DNA from: an uncultured Bacilli bacterium
GTDB taxonomy: Bacteria > Bacillota_I > Bacilli_A > RF39 > UBA660
NCBI GenBank assembly: GCA_934098435.1
Contig: CAKOOV010000001.1
Coordinates: 1-64,000, forward strand
Direction: 5' to 3'
Length of the DNA: 64,000 nt
This document shows, piece after piece, positions 15,355 to 23,702 of this stretch. The stretch's first letter is position 1, and each line of letters starts with the position of its first letter. The notes beneath the pieces are model-generated. The model was not told the DNA's origin and did no database searches. It saw only the letters and a program-made list of their open reading frames with translations. The translations under genes and the position numbers were made by a program.

Positions 15355-16068
15355 ATGCTAATTAATTTATTTACTTTTATTATTCATAATTTTATGTTTT
15401 TTACAGGGGCTTATTCTAATAATGCTTTTCCGGAACCTTTAAGTAAAGAAGAGGAAGAAGAATATATTAATAAAATGTTACATGGAGATACAAATGCTAG
15501 AAGTAAACTCATTGAACATAATTTAAGGCTTGTTGCTCATATAGTTAAAAAATTTGAATCTAATACCAATGATATTGATGATTTGATTGGTATTGGTACT
15601 GTTGGACTTATAAAAGGTATTGATAGTTTTTCTCCGGATAAAAAGGTTAGACTTACTACTTATATTGCAAAATGTGCTGAAAATGAGATTCTTATGTATT
15701 TTAGAGCTGATAAAAAGAATTCTAAAAATATTAGTATTTATGATGGTATTAGTTATGATAAAGATGGTAATGAAATTACAATACTTGATGTTTTAAAAAC
15801 TAACGATCCTGATTTTACTGATGAAATCTATAGAAATGATAATATTAAATTACTTAAAGAATATATGAATGTTCTTACTACTAGAGAGAGGGATGTTCTT
15901 ACTAAAAGGTATGGTCTTAATAACAATGATGAGATTACACAAAAAGAGATTGCTAAAGAACTTGGTATTTCTAGGAGTTATGTATCAAGGATAGAAAAAC
16001 GAGCTATAACGAAAATATTACGTGAATTTATTAAAAAGGAGGGTCTAGATAAGCAAAATTACAAATAA
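15355..16068 (+). CDS. sigK: late mother-cell sporulation sigma factor SigK, uninterrupted
   Basis: A 237-residue sigma factor very close in layout to Bacillus pro-sigma-K. It has a hydrophobic N-terminal pro-sequence (about residues 1-19), then AYSNNAFPEPLS where the mature protein would begin. Region 2 (ARSKLIEHNLRLVAHIVKKF, DDLIGIGTVGLIKGIDSF) and region 4 (TQKEIAKELGISRSYVSRIE) follow. SigK directs late coat and mother-cell genes. The gene is continuous, with no skin-type element. AGGAGGG ribosome site. Activation would need membrane proteolysis (SpoIVFB), not seen here. It is evidence that the organism sporulates or recently did. Confidence 0.93.
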   Translation: MLINLFTFIIHNFMFFTGAYSNNAFPEPLSKEEEEEYINKMLHGDTNARSKLIEHNLRLVAHIVKKFESNTNDIDDLIGIGTVGLIKGIDSFSPDKKVRLTTYIAKCAENEILMYFRADKKNSKNISIYDGISYDKDGNEITILDVLKTNDPDFTDEIYRNDNIKLLKEYMNVLTTRERDVLTKRYGLNNNDEITQKEIAKELGISRSYVSRIEKRAITKILREFIKKEGLDKQNYK

Positions 16069-16071
16069 TTA

Positions 16072-16100
16072 TTGACTTAAATGCTTTTTTATGATAAAGT
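16072..16100 (+). promoter_or_regulatory. promoter for the 16130 small gene
   Basis: TTGACT at 16072-16077, 17-base spacer, TAAAGT at 16095-16100, then GAGGAGGG before the ATG at 16130. It starts right after the sigK stop. Confidence 0.55.
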
Positions 16101-16129
16101 TAATATCGAACTGATGAGGAGGGAATACG

Positions 16130-16309
16130 ATGAAGAAAGTAACAACTAAAAAAACTAGATCTGTAAATAATAGACCTAATTGTTTAAAGATAACTAAGGG
16201 TACTCAAAAGGTTAATTTTACTACAGTTACTTTAAAAGATGGTAGCAAAATTAAAACTAGTGTTAGAGAAGCTAGAACTATGAAAAAGAACAATAAAAAA
16301 GAAGATTAA
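16130..16309 (+). CDS. small basic protein of 59 residues
   Basis: Starts MKKVTTKKTRSVNNRP and ends in a Lys/Asn-rich tail; overall strongly basic, with a likely small beta structure in the middle (KVNFTTVTLKDGSKIKT). An excellent GAGGAGGG site, its own promoter and its own terminator make it a real, probably well-expressed gene. It could bind nucleic acid; no known family is recognised, and it is not an alpha/beta-type SASP. Confidence 0.75.
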   Translation: MKKVTTKKTRSVNNRPNCLKITKGTQKVNFTTVTLKDGSKIKTSVREARTMKKNNKKED

Positions 16310-16319
16310 TTTAACCTTG

Positions 16320-16346
16320 AATGAAACATTAAGTTTCATTTTTTTG
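16320..16346 (+). terminator. terminator of the 16130 gene
   Basis: 8-bp stem AATGAAAC / GTTTCATT (16320-16327, 16333-16340) with a five-base loop and a T run. Confidence 0.8.
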
Positions 16347-17042
16347 TTATTTTGTTCTTCTCTTTTTTTTATTATTTTCTTTTAACTCTTCATATATTTC
16401 TCTATATACTTTTGCTTTATCTTTATATTCACTGTAGACTTCTCCTATAAATTTATAATTACCATCTAAAGTATATTTTGAATTTACTAATTCATATCTA
16501 GGCTTAATAAATGGATCATCTATTACTCTAATTAAAAATAAGTCTTGCATAGCATATAGAACTATATGTTTTTCTTTTTCTAGAATAGGATTAATTTTCA
16601 TAAAACTCCTATCATGCTTATTATCACATGTAATTATTGGCTTTGTTCTTATAAATTCTCTTCCTACGTATGTTGATTTTTTAAGAAAATCTGTTAACTT
16701 TATAAAGTCTTTATTTATTTCTTCAATGCCATTATAATCTTTTATCAATGGGTGTAATTCATTACTTCTCATAGCTATATGTTTTCCGTCGCTTGTGTAT
16801 AGTTCCCAAAAGTTATTTGTTCCTGAATAATTTATTATATTTTCTTGACTATCTAAAATGCTTTTATATGCCTGCAGGGGTTCAAGATATTCTGCTTTAC
16901 TTAAATCGGGATTTTCTTTTGATAGTTCGAATTCGATATCTGCTATTGTATCCTCTAATTCTTGATATTCAATACTATTACGTGGATTTATTATTTCTGG
17001 TCCTTTTTTTAAATAGATTTCACCATTATATATTATATTCAT
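16347..17042 (-). CDS. protein of unknown function, 231 residues
   Basis: Soluble, mixed-charge protein with no signal peptide or membrane segment. The N-terminal third has a helical region (YQELEDTIADIEFELSKE); the middle has FWELYTSDGKHIAMRS; the C-terminus is very basic (ELKENNKKKRRTK). AAGGAG lies 11 bases before the ATG. It faces the 16130 gene tail to tail across a shared terminator. I recognise no family. Confidence 0.65.
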   Translation of the reverse strand: MNIIYNGEIYLKKGPEIINPRNSIEYQELEDTIADIEFELSKENPDLSKAEYLEPLQAYKSILDSQENIINYSGTNNFWELYTSDGKHIAMRSNELHPLIKDYNGIEEINKDFIKLTDFLKKSTYVGREFIRTKPIITCDNKHDRSFMKINPILEKEKHIVLYAMQDLFLIRVIDDPFIKPRYELVNSKYTLDGNYKFIGEVYSEYKDKAKVYREIYEELKENNKKKRRTK

Positions 17043-17163
17043 AGTAGTTACTGCTCCTTCGAATATATATTAACATAATTTGCTTTTAATGTCATTATTT
17101 TTTTTTAATTTATCAACAGAATTTGTTTATAAGTTGTTAATATACTATTTGTAATTTCATTAA

Positions 17164-17194
17164 TATAAAAGAATATACCAACATTGGTATATTC
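17164..17194 (-). terminator. terminator of the 17216 gene
   Basis: 11-bp stem (17171-17181 with 17184-17194) followed on the minus strand by a short T run. Confidence 0.75.
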
Positions 17195-17215
17195 AATATT
17201 TAGATTTTATAATAT

Positions 17216-17800
17216 TTATTGCTTCTTATATGGATAACTATTTTGTCCTTCACCAGCCATTGGTGTTGACTCTACACTTTTAAATTCAAATTTATTGTCA
17301 TGTGACGATTTTTGTCCTATATATGTATATACTCTTTTATTGTTATATCCGTCATTTTCAACATAGAACTCAATAATTATATATTGTTGCTTAGTGTAAT
17401 CATTATATTTTAAATAATATATATTAACTTTAACTGCATCATTTTCAAAGATATTTGCCGTTCCGCTACCTGTTGGCTCAGATACAGCAATATTTTCATT
17501 TGATAATTCTATATATGAATCTTTTGAGTTGATATTAACATATTTACCTGCTAATTCTTGAGGAATTTCATTTGATATTATTTTACCATTTTCTATTATT
17601 ACTACATTTTTATCTAGTGATACGTTGACTGTAGAATTATTATTATCTTTGTTTTCTTTTTCTTCAGTCGAGTTGGTTTCGGTTTTATTATCCATTTTTA
17701 AATTGATCTTATCAGTTGCAAAAAATATGCAAGTTGCAATTAATATGATAATTACTATTGACAACACTATTATTATGCTTTTTTGATTTTTATTTTCCAT
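17216..17800 (-). CDS. membrane-anchored extracytoplasmic protein of unknown function
   Basis: A 194-residue protein with a short cytoplasmic head, one membrane segment at about residues 8-28 (IIIVLSIVIIILIATCIFFA), then a Glu/Asn/Thr linker and a beta-rich domain ending ESTPMAGEGQNSYPYKKQ. No lipobox is obvious. AGAGGAGAG ribosome site. Probably exported and held at the membrane by its N-terminus. No family is recognised. Confidence 0.65.
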   Translation of the reverse strand: MENKNQKSIIIVLSIVIIILIATCIFFATDKINLKMDNKTETNSTEEKENKDNNNSTVNVSLDKNVVIIENGKIISNEIPQELAGKYVNINSKDSYIELSNENIAVSEPTGSGTANIFENDAVKVNIYYLKYNDYTKQQYIIIEFYVENDGYNNKRVYTYIGQKSSHDNKFEFKSVESTPMAGEGQNSYPYKKQ

Positions 17801-17894
17801 ATTTACTCTCCTCTCTTATATATTAATTTTAACATTATTTTTTATTAATGGCAATAAATTTTTATAAATATATATTTTGCATTAAATTACTTTA

Positions 17895-18011
17895 CTAATC
17901 ATATTTTTGATTATTCTTTTTTGCTTCTTTTAGTAACTTAGAATAGTATTCTTTTCCTAACCTGTATTCTTCTTCTAGTAATTCTTTGGTTATTAATTCT
18001 TTTTCTGACAT
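17895..18011 (-). CDS. small acidic helical protein of 38 residues
   Basis: Starts MSEKELITKELLEEEYRLGK, with a Lys-rich end. An AAGGAG site lies ahead of the ATG at 18011. Predicted as one long amphipathic helix. It sits 45 bases after rpe on the same strand and may be the last gene of that operon. No family is recognised. Confidence 0.5.
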   Translation of the reverse strand: MSEKELITKELLEEEYRLGKEYYSKLLKEAKKNNQKYD

Positions 18012-18056
18012 AATAAAAAACTCCTTTCTCTATTATTATAAAGAATGGAATTTTTT

Positions 18057-18683
18057 TTATACTAATAAGTCATTTGTTTTTTGAACTGGATTATCACTAG
18101 TAGTTATATATGTTCCTACTACTGATATATCTACATCTTTTACTTTATTTATAGTTTCGTTATTTATACCACCATCTACTTCTAGTTCGATATTTTTATC
18201 TTTGATTAGTTTTTTGATTTCTTTTATTCTATTTGGACTGTTTTCTATAAATGGTTGGCCTCCTAATCCTGGTTCTACGGTCATAATAAGAATTCTATCT
18301 ATAATATCTAAATATGGAACTAATAGATTTATATCGGTATTTGGTTTTATTGCTAATCCTCTTTTAAGACCATATTCTTTTATTTTATTTAGTATGTTTT
18401 TTATATCTTTATTTATTTCTAGATGTATTGTTACATTGTCTATATTTGGTAATTCTTTAATTCTTTCTATATAATACATTGGATCTTCTACCATTAGATG
18501 AATATCTAGTGGTTTAGATGAAAACGGAGATAGTTTTATTATTTCGTTACTAGGCAATGCTTTTTGAGAGACAAATATTCCGTCCATTACATCTATGTGA
18601 ATATAAGATGCTTTTGAGTTATTTAGGTTTTTTATCATATTTATTCTGTCTTTTGAATTTAATATTGATACTGATAATCTCAT
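18057..18683 (-). CDS. rpe: ribulose-phosphate 3-epimerase
   Basis: A 208-residue TIM-barrel enzyme that interconverts ribulose-5-phosphate and xylulose-5-phosphate in the pentose phosphate pathway. Motifs: LSVSILNS near the start, HIDVMDGIFV (metal His and catalytic Asp), LDIHLMVEDP, TVEPGLGGQPF (phosphate-binding loop) and VDGGIN near the end. It starts where rsgA stops, with TAGGAGG inside rsgA, in the rsgA-rpe order of Bacillus. Confidence 0.95.
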   Translation of the reverse strand: MRLSVSILNSKDRINMIKNLNNSKASYIHIDVMDGIFVSQKALPSNEIIKLSPFSSKPLDIHLMVEDPMYYIERIKELPNIDNVTIHLEINKDIKNILNKIKEYGLKRGLAIKPNTDINLLVPYLDIIDRILIMTVEPGLGGQPFIENSPNRIKEIKKLIKDKNIELEVDGGINNETINKVKDVDISVVGTYITTSDNPVQKTNDLLV

Positions 18684-19516
18684 TATTTTCCTCCTAGAAA
18701 TGATTTATAATTTTCATATCTTGATTTTAATATTTCTCCGTTTTTTACTAATTGTTTGACATAACAATCATCTTCTTTAATATGCATGCAATCTCTATAT
18801 TTGCACTTTTCTAAATTATCATACATTTCTTTCATATTATCACGAATATCTAATTTTGTCATACCTCTAAAGTCTATCATAGAAAATCCTGGTGTATCCG
18901 CTATTAAAGCGCCATCTATATCATATAGAGTTACACACCTTGTAGTATGTTTCCCTCTTCCTAACGCTTTTGAAATTTCATTTGTTTCTAATAATAGTGT
19001 CTTATCTAGTTTATTTAATAATGTTGATTTGCCAGCTCCTGATTGACCTGCAAAAACTACAACTTTATCTTTGGTTAATTTTTTTATTTCTTTTATTTCC
19101 TTATTTGTTATTACTTTATAACCAGCTTTTTTATAGTATGACATTATATGTTTTATTTCTTTTTCTTCATTATTGTTTAATAAATCTGTTTTTGTTAAAC
19201 ATATTATTGGTTCAATATTATTGTATGATATTATTGTTAGTAACTTATCTAATAGATTATTATCAAAATTTGGTTCTTTTACCGATGTTATTATTAGTGC
19301 TATATCAACATTTGCTATATTTGGTCTTATTAAAAAGTTTTTTCTTGGTTTTATTTCTAATAGGTAATTATTTATATCATCTATTATAACATGGTCTCCT
19401 ACTAAAGGAGTTATTTTTTCATTACGGAATTTTCCCCTTGGTTTGCATACATTTATTCCTTTTGATGTTTTTACTGTATAATTATTACTTTGATTTTTTA
19501 TTATTATGCCTTCCAT
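18683..19516 (-). CDS. rsgA: ribosome small-subunit GTPase RsgA
   Basis: A 277-residue, circularly permuted GTPase that tests late 30S subunits. An N-terminal OB fold precedes the G domain: TKTD (G4), GQSGAGKSTLLN (G1), DTPG (G3). The C-terminal zinc knuckle has CKYRDCMH and the following Cys. Between prkC and rpe as in Bacillus. Confidence 0.95.
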   Translation of the reverse strand: MEGIIIKNQSNNYTVKTSKGINVCKPRGKFRNEKITPLVGDHVIIDDINNYLLEIKPRKNFLIRPNIANVDIALIITSVKEPNFDNNLLDKLLTIISYNNIEPIICLTKTDLLNNNEEKEIKHIMSYYKKAGYKVITNKEIKEIKKLTKDKVVVFAGQSGAGKSTLLNKLDKTLLLETNEISKALGRGKHTTRCVTLYDIDGALIADTPGFSMIDFRGMTKLDIRDNMKEMYDNLEKCKYRDCMHIKEDDCYVKQLVKNGEILKSRYENYKSFLGGK

Positions 19517-19527
19517 ATTTTTTTCCT

Positions 19528-21264
19528 TTACTCATTATCTCTTGGTGATGTTGAATCTGTTTTTTCTTTTGTTTCTTCTGGCTTCTTGGATACTGTTATT
19601 TTTAATGTATAACCTTCATATATTGGGTCTCCTTTGGAACGGCTTTGCGATAATATTAGATTTTCTTCTACATCTTTTGTTTCTTTATATGTTATGTCTA
19701 GTGTTAATTTATATTCTTTAGCAAAATCTTGTGCTTGCTCTAAAGTCCATTTTTCTTCAACCATATCTGGATATACATCTACTTCTGGAATGTATAGAAT
19801 TACTGTATCATTTTTATATAGTTTTGTTTCTTCATCTTTATTATATTTTGGTTCTTGATCAATTATTAAATCTTCTTTATCTTTATACTCTGATGCGTTT
19901 TCAACAATTTTTGTTTTCATTTCTGTTTTAATACCTTTTGCTTCTAATTTTCCTTTTATTTCATAATAGTTTTTGCCTGTATAATCTTCAAGTACCAAAA
20001 ACTCTTTACCTGATGATTCTATTATTGTTACAGTGCTACCTTTTACTTTGGTTGAACCTTTTTTAGGTTCTGTTCTTATTACTTTTCCTTCTTCAATATC
20101 TTTATTTTCTTCTGATTTGGTTGTATAATTTAAACCATATTTTTTTAATTCTTTTATTGCTTCTTCGGTTGTTAAGTTTTCAACATCTGGTACTTTTACT
20201 TCTTTTACATCATGACTACTTATAACTAAATATATAATAGCTAAAGCTATTAGAATAACTAGGAGTACCGCTGCTAAAATTATTGGCAATTTGTTCTTGC
20301 TCTTTTCTTCTGAAATTATTTCTTCCTCTTTTGGTTCTTCTGGTTTTTCTACTACTTTTTTAGGTTCTTTTATAGGAGCTATTACTTTTGTCTCCTCTAA
20401 GTCATTTTCTGGATATTCAAATACTATTCTTTTTTCATTTGTTCTTTCCATTGCTGTCTTTAGATCTGTATACATTTCTCTTACACTATCATATCTGTTT
20501 TTTGGATTTTTTGCAGTTGCTTTTATAACTATATTTTCCACTGATTGTGGTATTGTTGGGTTTTGTTTTCTGATGCTTGGTATTTTTTCTTTCATGTGTT
20601 TAAGCGCTATTTCTACTGCTGTATCTCCTTTGAATGGTACAGAGCCTGTTAATAGTTCGTACATTAATATTCCTAATGAATATATATCACTTTTTATTGT
20701 TGATCCTTTTCCATTAGCCTGCTCAGGAGGCAAGTAATGAACTGAGCCCATTACTGAATTTGTCTGAGTAAGTTGTGTTGAATTTAGGGCCATAGCAATT
20801 CCAAAGTCAGTTATTTTTATCATACCATTATCTTCAATCATGATATTTTGTGGCTTTATGTCACGATGAATTATATAAGCTTCATGTGCATGTGCTAAAC
20901 CATCTGTTAATTGGCTCATTATATCTATTACTTCTGGAAGTGTCAAAGCTCCTCTTTTTTGTAATAATTGTTTTAGTGTTTTGCCTTCAATATATTCCAT
21001 TACAATATAATAGTTGCCGTCTTCTTCTCCAACATCATATACTTCTACAATATTAGGATGAGAAAGATTTGAAACTGATAGTGCTTCTCTTTTAAATCTT
21101 CTTATAAATTTTTCATCGCTTGATAAATCACCACGTAATACTTTTATTGCTACTTTTCTGTCTAATATTAAATCATTTGCTAAATAGACATTAGCCATAC
21201 CACCTTCACCAATTGTTTTAATGATTTCATATCTATCATTAATTTTTTGTCCCTTTGATAGCAT
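19528..21264 (-). CDS. prkC: PASTA-domain Ser/Thr protein kinase
   Basis: A 578-residue membrane kinase. The cytoplasmic kinase domain (about 1-270) has GEGGMANVYLA, the Lys in VAIKVL, HRDIKPQN and DFGIA. One membrane segment lies at about 330-350, followed by three PASTA repeats outside the cell (about 360-560) that bind peptidoglycan fragments. In spore formers PrkC also triggers germination by muropeptides. It starts at the last base of the phosphatase gene prpC. Confidence 0.96.
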   Translation of the reverse strand: MLSKGQKINDRYEIIKTIGEGGMANVYLANDLILDRKVAIKVLRGDLSSDEKFIRRFKREALSVSNLSHPNIVEVYDVGEEDGNYYIVMEYIEGKTLKQLLQKRGALTLPEVIDIMSQLTDGLAHAHEAYIIHRDIKPQNIMIEDNGMIKITDFGIAMALNSTQLTQTNSVMGSVHYLPPEQANGKGSTIKSDIYSLGILMYELLTGSVPFKGDTAVEIALKHMKEKIPSIRKQNPTIPQSVENIVIKATAKNPKNRYDSVREMYTDLKTAMERTNEKRIVFEYPENDLEETKVIAPIKEPKKVVEKPEEPKEEEIISEEKSKNKLPIILAAVLLVILIALAIIYLVISSHDVKEVKVPDVENLTTEEAIKELKKYGLNYTTKSEENKDIEEGKVIRTEPKKGSTKVKGSTVTIIESSGKEFLVLEDYTGKNYYEIKGKLEAKGIKTEMKTKIVENASEYKDKEDLIIDQEPKYNKDEETKLYKNDTVILYIPEVDVYPDMVEEKWTLEQAQDFAKEYKLTLDITYKETKDVEENLILSQSRSKGDPIYEGYTLKITVSKKPEETKEKTDSTSPRDNE

Positions 21265-22004
21265 TATAAATCACCACTCTCCTTTTTAAGATAAGCTATT
21301 GATATGTTATCTGTACCACCACGCATATTACTCTTTTTGATTAATTTTTCTACTTGTTCTTCTATTGAGGTATTGTTATTTAATACTTTTTCTATTTGAT
21401 CTTCGGATACCATATTGGTTAAACCATCGCTACATAAAAATAGTCCCTCAATATTATTATCCACATCAAAAATATCTATTTCTATTGGATCATTGGCTCC
21501 CAAAGCTCTTGTTAGGAGATTTTTTCTTGGATGAAATTTTGCTTGCTCAGGGGTTAATTCGCCAGTGGATACAAGTAAATTTACTAATGTATGGTCGTGG
21601 GTTATTTTATGTAGTTTTTCATTTTTTATAGCATATCCTGATGAATCGCCAATATTTCCATATAATATATAGTCATCTGTTTTTACAGCAATTACTAATG
21701 TTGTGCCCATACCTTTGCTTTCTGGATGTTCTCTTGTATATGCGAATATTTTGTCATTTATTTCTTTTACTATGTTTCGAAGCCATTCTATTGCATCTTC
21801 TTTTTTTCCTAACGTAGTTAATTTTTCAAAACTTTCTGTTATATGTTCTATGGCTATATTTGAAGCCACCTCTCCAGCTTTATGTCCTCCCATTCCATCC
21901 GCTACTGCTAAAATGAATTCATTATTATTATTATTTATTATTATTACATTATCTTCATTATGTGTTCTTACTTTTCCTGCATCAGTCATGTAAAATGTCT
22001 GCAT
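21264..22004 (-). CDS. prpC: PP2C-type Ser/Thr phosphatase, partner of PrkC
   Basis: A 246-residue PPM/PP2C phosphatase with the metal-binding acids in place: TDAGKVRTHNEDN at the start, VADGMGGHKAGEVAS, LCSDGLTNMV and GGTDNISIA. It reverses PrkC phosphorylation. One-base overlap with prkC and 15 bases after rlmN: rlmN-prpC-prkC-rsgA-rpe, as in Bacillus. Confidence 0.95.
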   Translation of the reverse strand: MQTFYMTDAGKVRTHNEDNVIIINNNNNEFILAVADGMGGHKAGEVASNIAIEHITESFEKLTTLGKKEDAIEWLRNIVKEINDKIFAYTREHPESKGMGTTLVIAVKTDDYILYGNIGDSSGYAIKNEKLHKITHDHTLVNLLVSTGELTPEQAKFHPRKNLLTRALGANDPIEIDIFDVDNNIEGLFLCSDGLTNMVSEDQIEKVLNNNTSIEEQVEKLIKKSNMRGGTDNISIAYLKKESGDL

Positions 22005-22019
22005 TATTTCACTTCCTCT

Positions 22020-23033
22020 TTAATTATTTGCTCTTAATTGGCCACAAGCAGCATCTACTGCTCCACCAAATTCTTTTCTTATTGTTACATTTATATTATT
22101 TGACTTAAGTATATCATAAAAAGCTAAAATTTTCCACTTTTTTGTGCGTTTAAAGCCAATATTTTCTGTTTCGTTATATGGTATTAAATTCACATAACAG
22201 TTTATTCCTTTTAATAATTTTACTAATTCTTTGGCTTCCTTTTCACTATCGTTTATATTCTCTAACATAATATATTCAAAAGTAACTCTTCTATTAGTCT
22301 TTGCTATATATTCTTTTATAGTAGTCATTAATTCTTCTAAATGATAGGCCTTATTTATTGGCATTAGTTTACTTCTTAATTCATCATTGGGAGCATGAAG
22401 ACTGATAGCTAAGTTTACTTGTCCTTCTTCCTCCATAAATTTTTTTATACCCGGAATAACACCACATGTTGAGATTGTTATATGTCTAGAACCAATATCA
22501 ATACCTTTACTACAATTTATTATTTTTACAAAACGCATAATATTATCGTAATTGTCAAATGGTTCTCCTATTCCCATCATAACAACATGAGTTATTCTTT
22601 TCTTTATGTCTTCTTCTATAAGAAGAATTTGCTGTACTATTTCATAGGCTAATAAATTTCTTACTTTTTTTAATCTGCCACTTTCACAAAAAGCACATGT
22701 CATATTACACCCTACTTGGGATGATACACATATACTTGTTCCATAATCATGAAACATTAAAACTGACTCTATTTTATTACCATCATCTAACTCAAATAGG
22801 TATTTATTTACATCTTTTCCTGTTTGTTTTATTACTAATTTTATTTTAAATAAAGAAAAATCATTAGTTAATTTTTCTCTTAGTTCTTTGCTAATATTAG
22901 TCATTTCATCAAATGAATTTAGTCTCTTCTTATATAGTCCTTCATATACTTGAGTGGCTCTAAAAGGTTTTTCACCAATTTGAATAAAGTATTCTTCTAA
23001 TTCTTGTAATGTTAAATCATATATATTTCTCAT
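22020..23033 (-). CDS. rlmN: 23S rRNA (adenine-2503-C2) methyltransferase RlmN
   Basis: A 337-residue radical-SAM enzyme that methylates C2 of A2503 in 23S rRNA and A37 in some tRNAs. The cluster motif is CNMTCAFCESG, where the family usually has CNMxCxFCATG. The two catalytic cysteines are visible in STCGVIPGI and AACGQLRAN. First gene of its five-gene run. Confidence 0.95.
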   Translation of the reverse strand: MRNIYDLTLQELEEYFIQIGEKPFRATQVYEGLYKKRLNSFDEMTNISKELREKLTNDFSLFKIKLVIKQTGKDVNKYLFELDDGNKIESVLMFHDYGTSICVSSQVGCNMTCAFCESGRLKKVRNLLAYEIVQQILLIEEDIKKRITHVVMMGIGEPFDNYDNIMRFVKIINCSKGIDIGSRHITISTCGVIPGIKKFMEEEGQVNLAISLHAPNDELRSKLMPINKAYHLEELMTTIKEYIAKTNRRVTFEYIMLENINDSEKEAKELVKLLKGINCYVNLIPYNETENIGFKRTKKWKILAFYDILKSNNINVTIRKEFGGAVDAACGQLRANN

Positions 23034-23065
23034 TTATTCACTTCCATGTTCTATTTATATTATAA

Positions 23066-23094
23066 CAGAAAAAACATGTTATTAAAACATGTTT
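23066..23094 (-). terminator. terminator of the 23103 gene
   Basis: 9-bp stem AAACATGTT / AACATGTTT with a five-base loop, followed on the minus strand by six T. It also separates this gene from rlmN. Confidence 0.8.
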
Positions 23095-23102
23095 CTATCA
23101 TT

Positions 23103-23645
23103 TTATTTATCTTCTTTATGTTCATGATGGGAATGGCCTCTTATTCCATATCTTTTGGTAATTGGATCTTTGAACAAGAAGTTTTTTATCGGTAATAAAG
23201 TTAATACCATATAAAATCCAAATATAATAAATAGAATTACTACTGATATATAGGAATAAAAGAAATGTAATGGTTCTATATTTATTATATAGCTAAATGT
23301 TAAATTACTTAAGATTATAGCTAAGTAGAATATTATTATATCAACTATTAAGATGGTTTTTTTTGTTATTAATTGATAAGCATAAAATAGTAGTGGTATT
23401 ATGATTATTATTACTAATATGCTTGATGTTTTTGCTATAAAATAATTTTCATTCATTCCATATATCGCTCCATCATAAAGGGTCCAAATAAATGTTGGTG
23501 TTAAGGCAATTTTAATGTGTTCCCAGGTGCTTTCATTAACTGCTGCAAAAAGTGATACTATTTTATTGTGTCCCGAGAATTCATACATAAAGTGGAGTAG
23601 TGTTCCTATTACTGATATGAATATTATTCCAATTATTGTGTCCAT
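23103..23645 (-). CDS. integral membrane protein, DUF6512-like
   Basis: A 180-residue protein with about five membrane segments and a His-rich cytoplasmic tail (RGHSHHEHKEDK). The block GHNKIVSLFAAVNESTWEHIK at residues 25-45 is what I associate with the DUF6512 family (quoted here as one 21-residue block shortened by its last residue: VSLFAAVNESTWEH). Function unknown. The His-rich tail and position just downstream of the metal ATPase could hint at metal handling, but that is inference. Confidence 0.6.
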   Translation of the reverse strand: MDTIIGIIFISVIGTLLHFMYEFSGHNKIVSLFAAVNESTWEHIKIALTPTFIWTLYDGAIYGMNENYFIAKTSSILVIIIIIPLLFYAYQLITKKTILIVDIIIFYLAIILSNLTFSYIINIEPLHFFYSYISVVILFIIFGFYMVLTLLPIKNFLFKDPITKRYGIRGHSHHEHKEDK

Positions 23646-23702
23646 ATTTTCCTCCTATTATAATATCATTATATATTACTTTTTCTAATATTACAACTAT
23701 TA

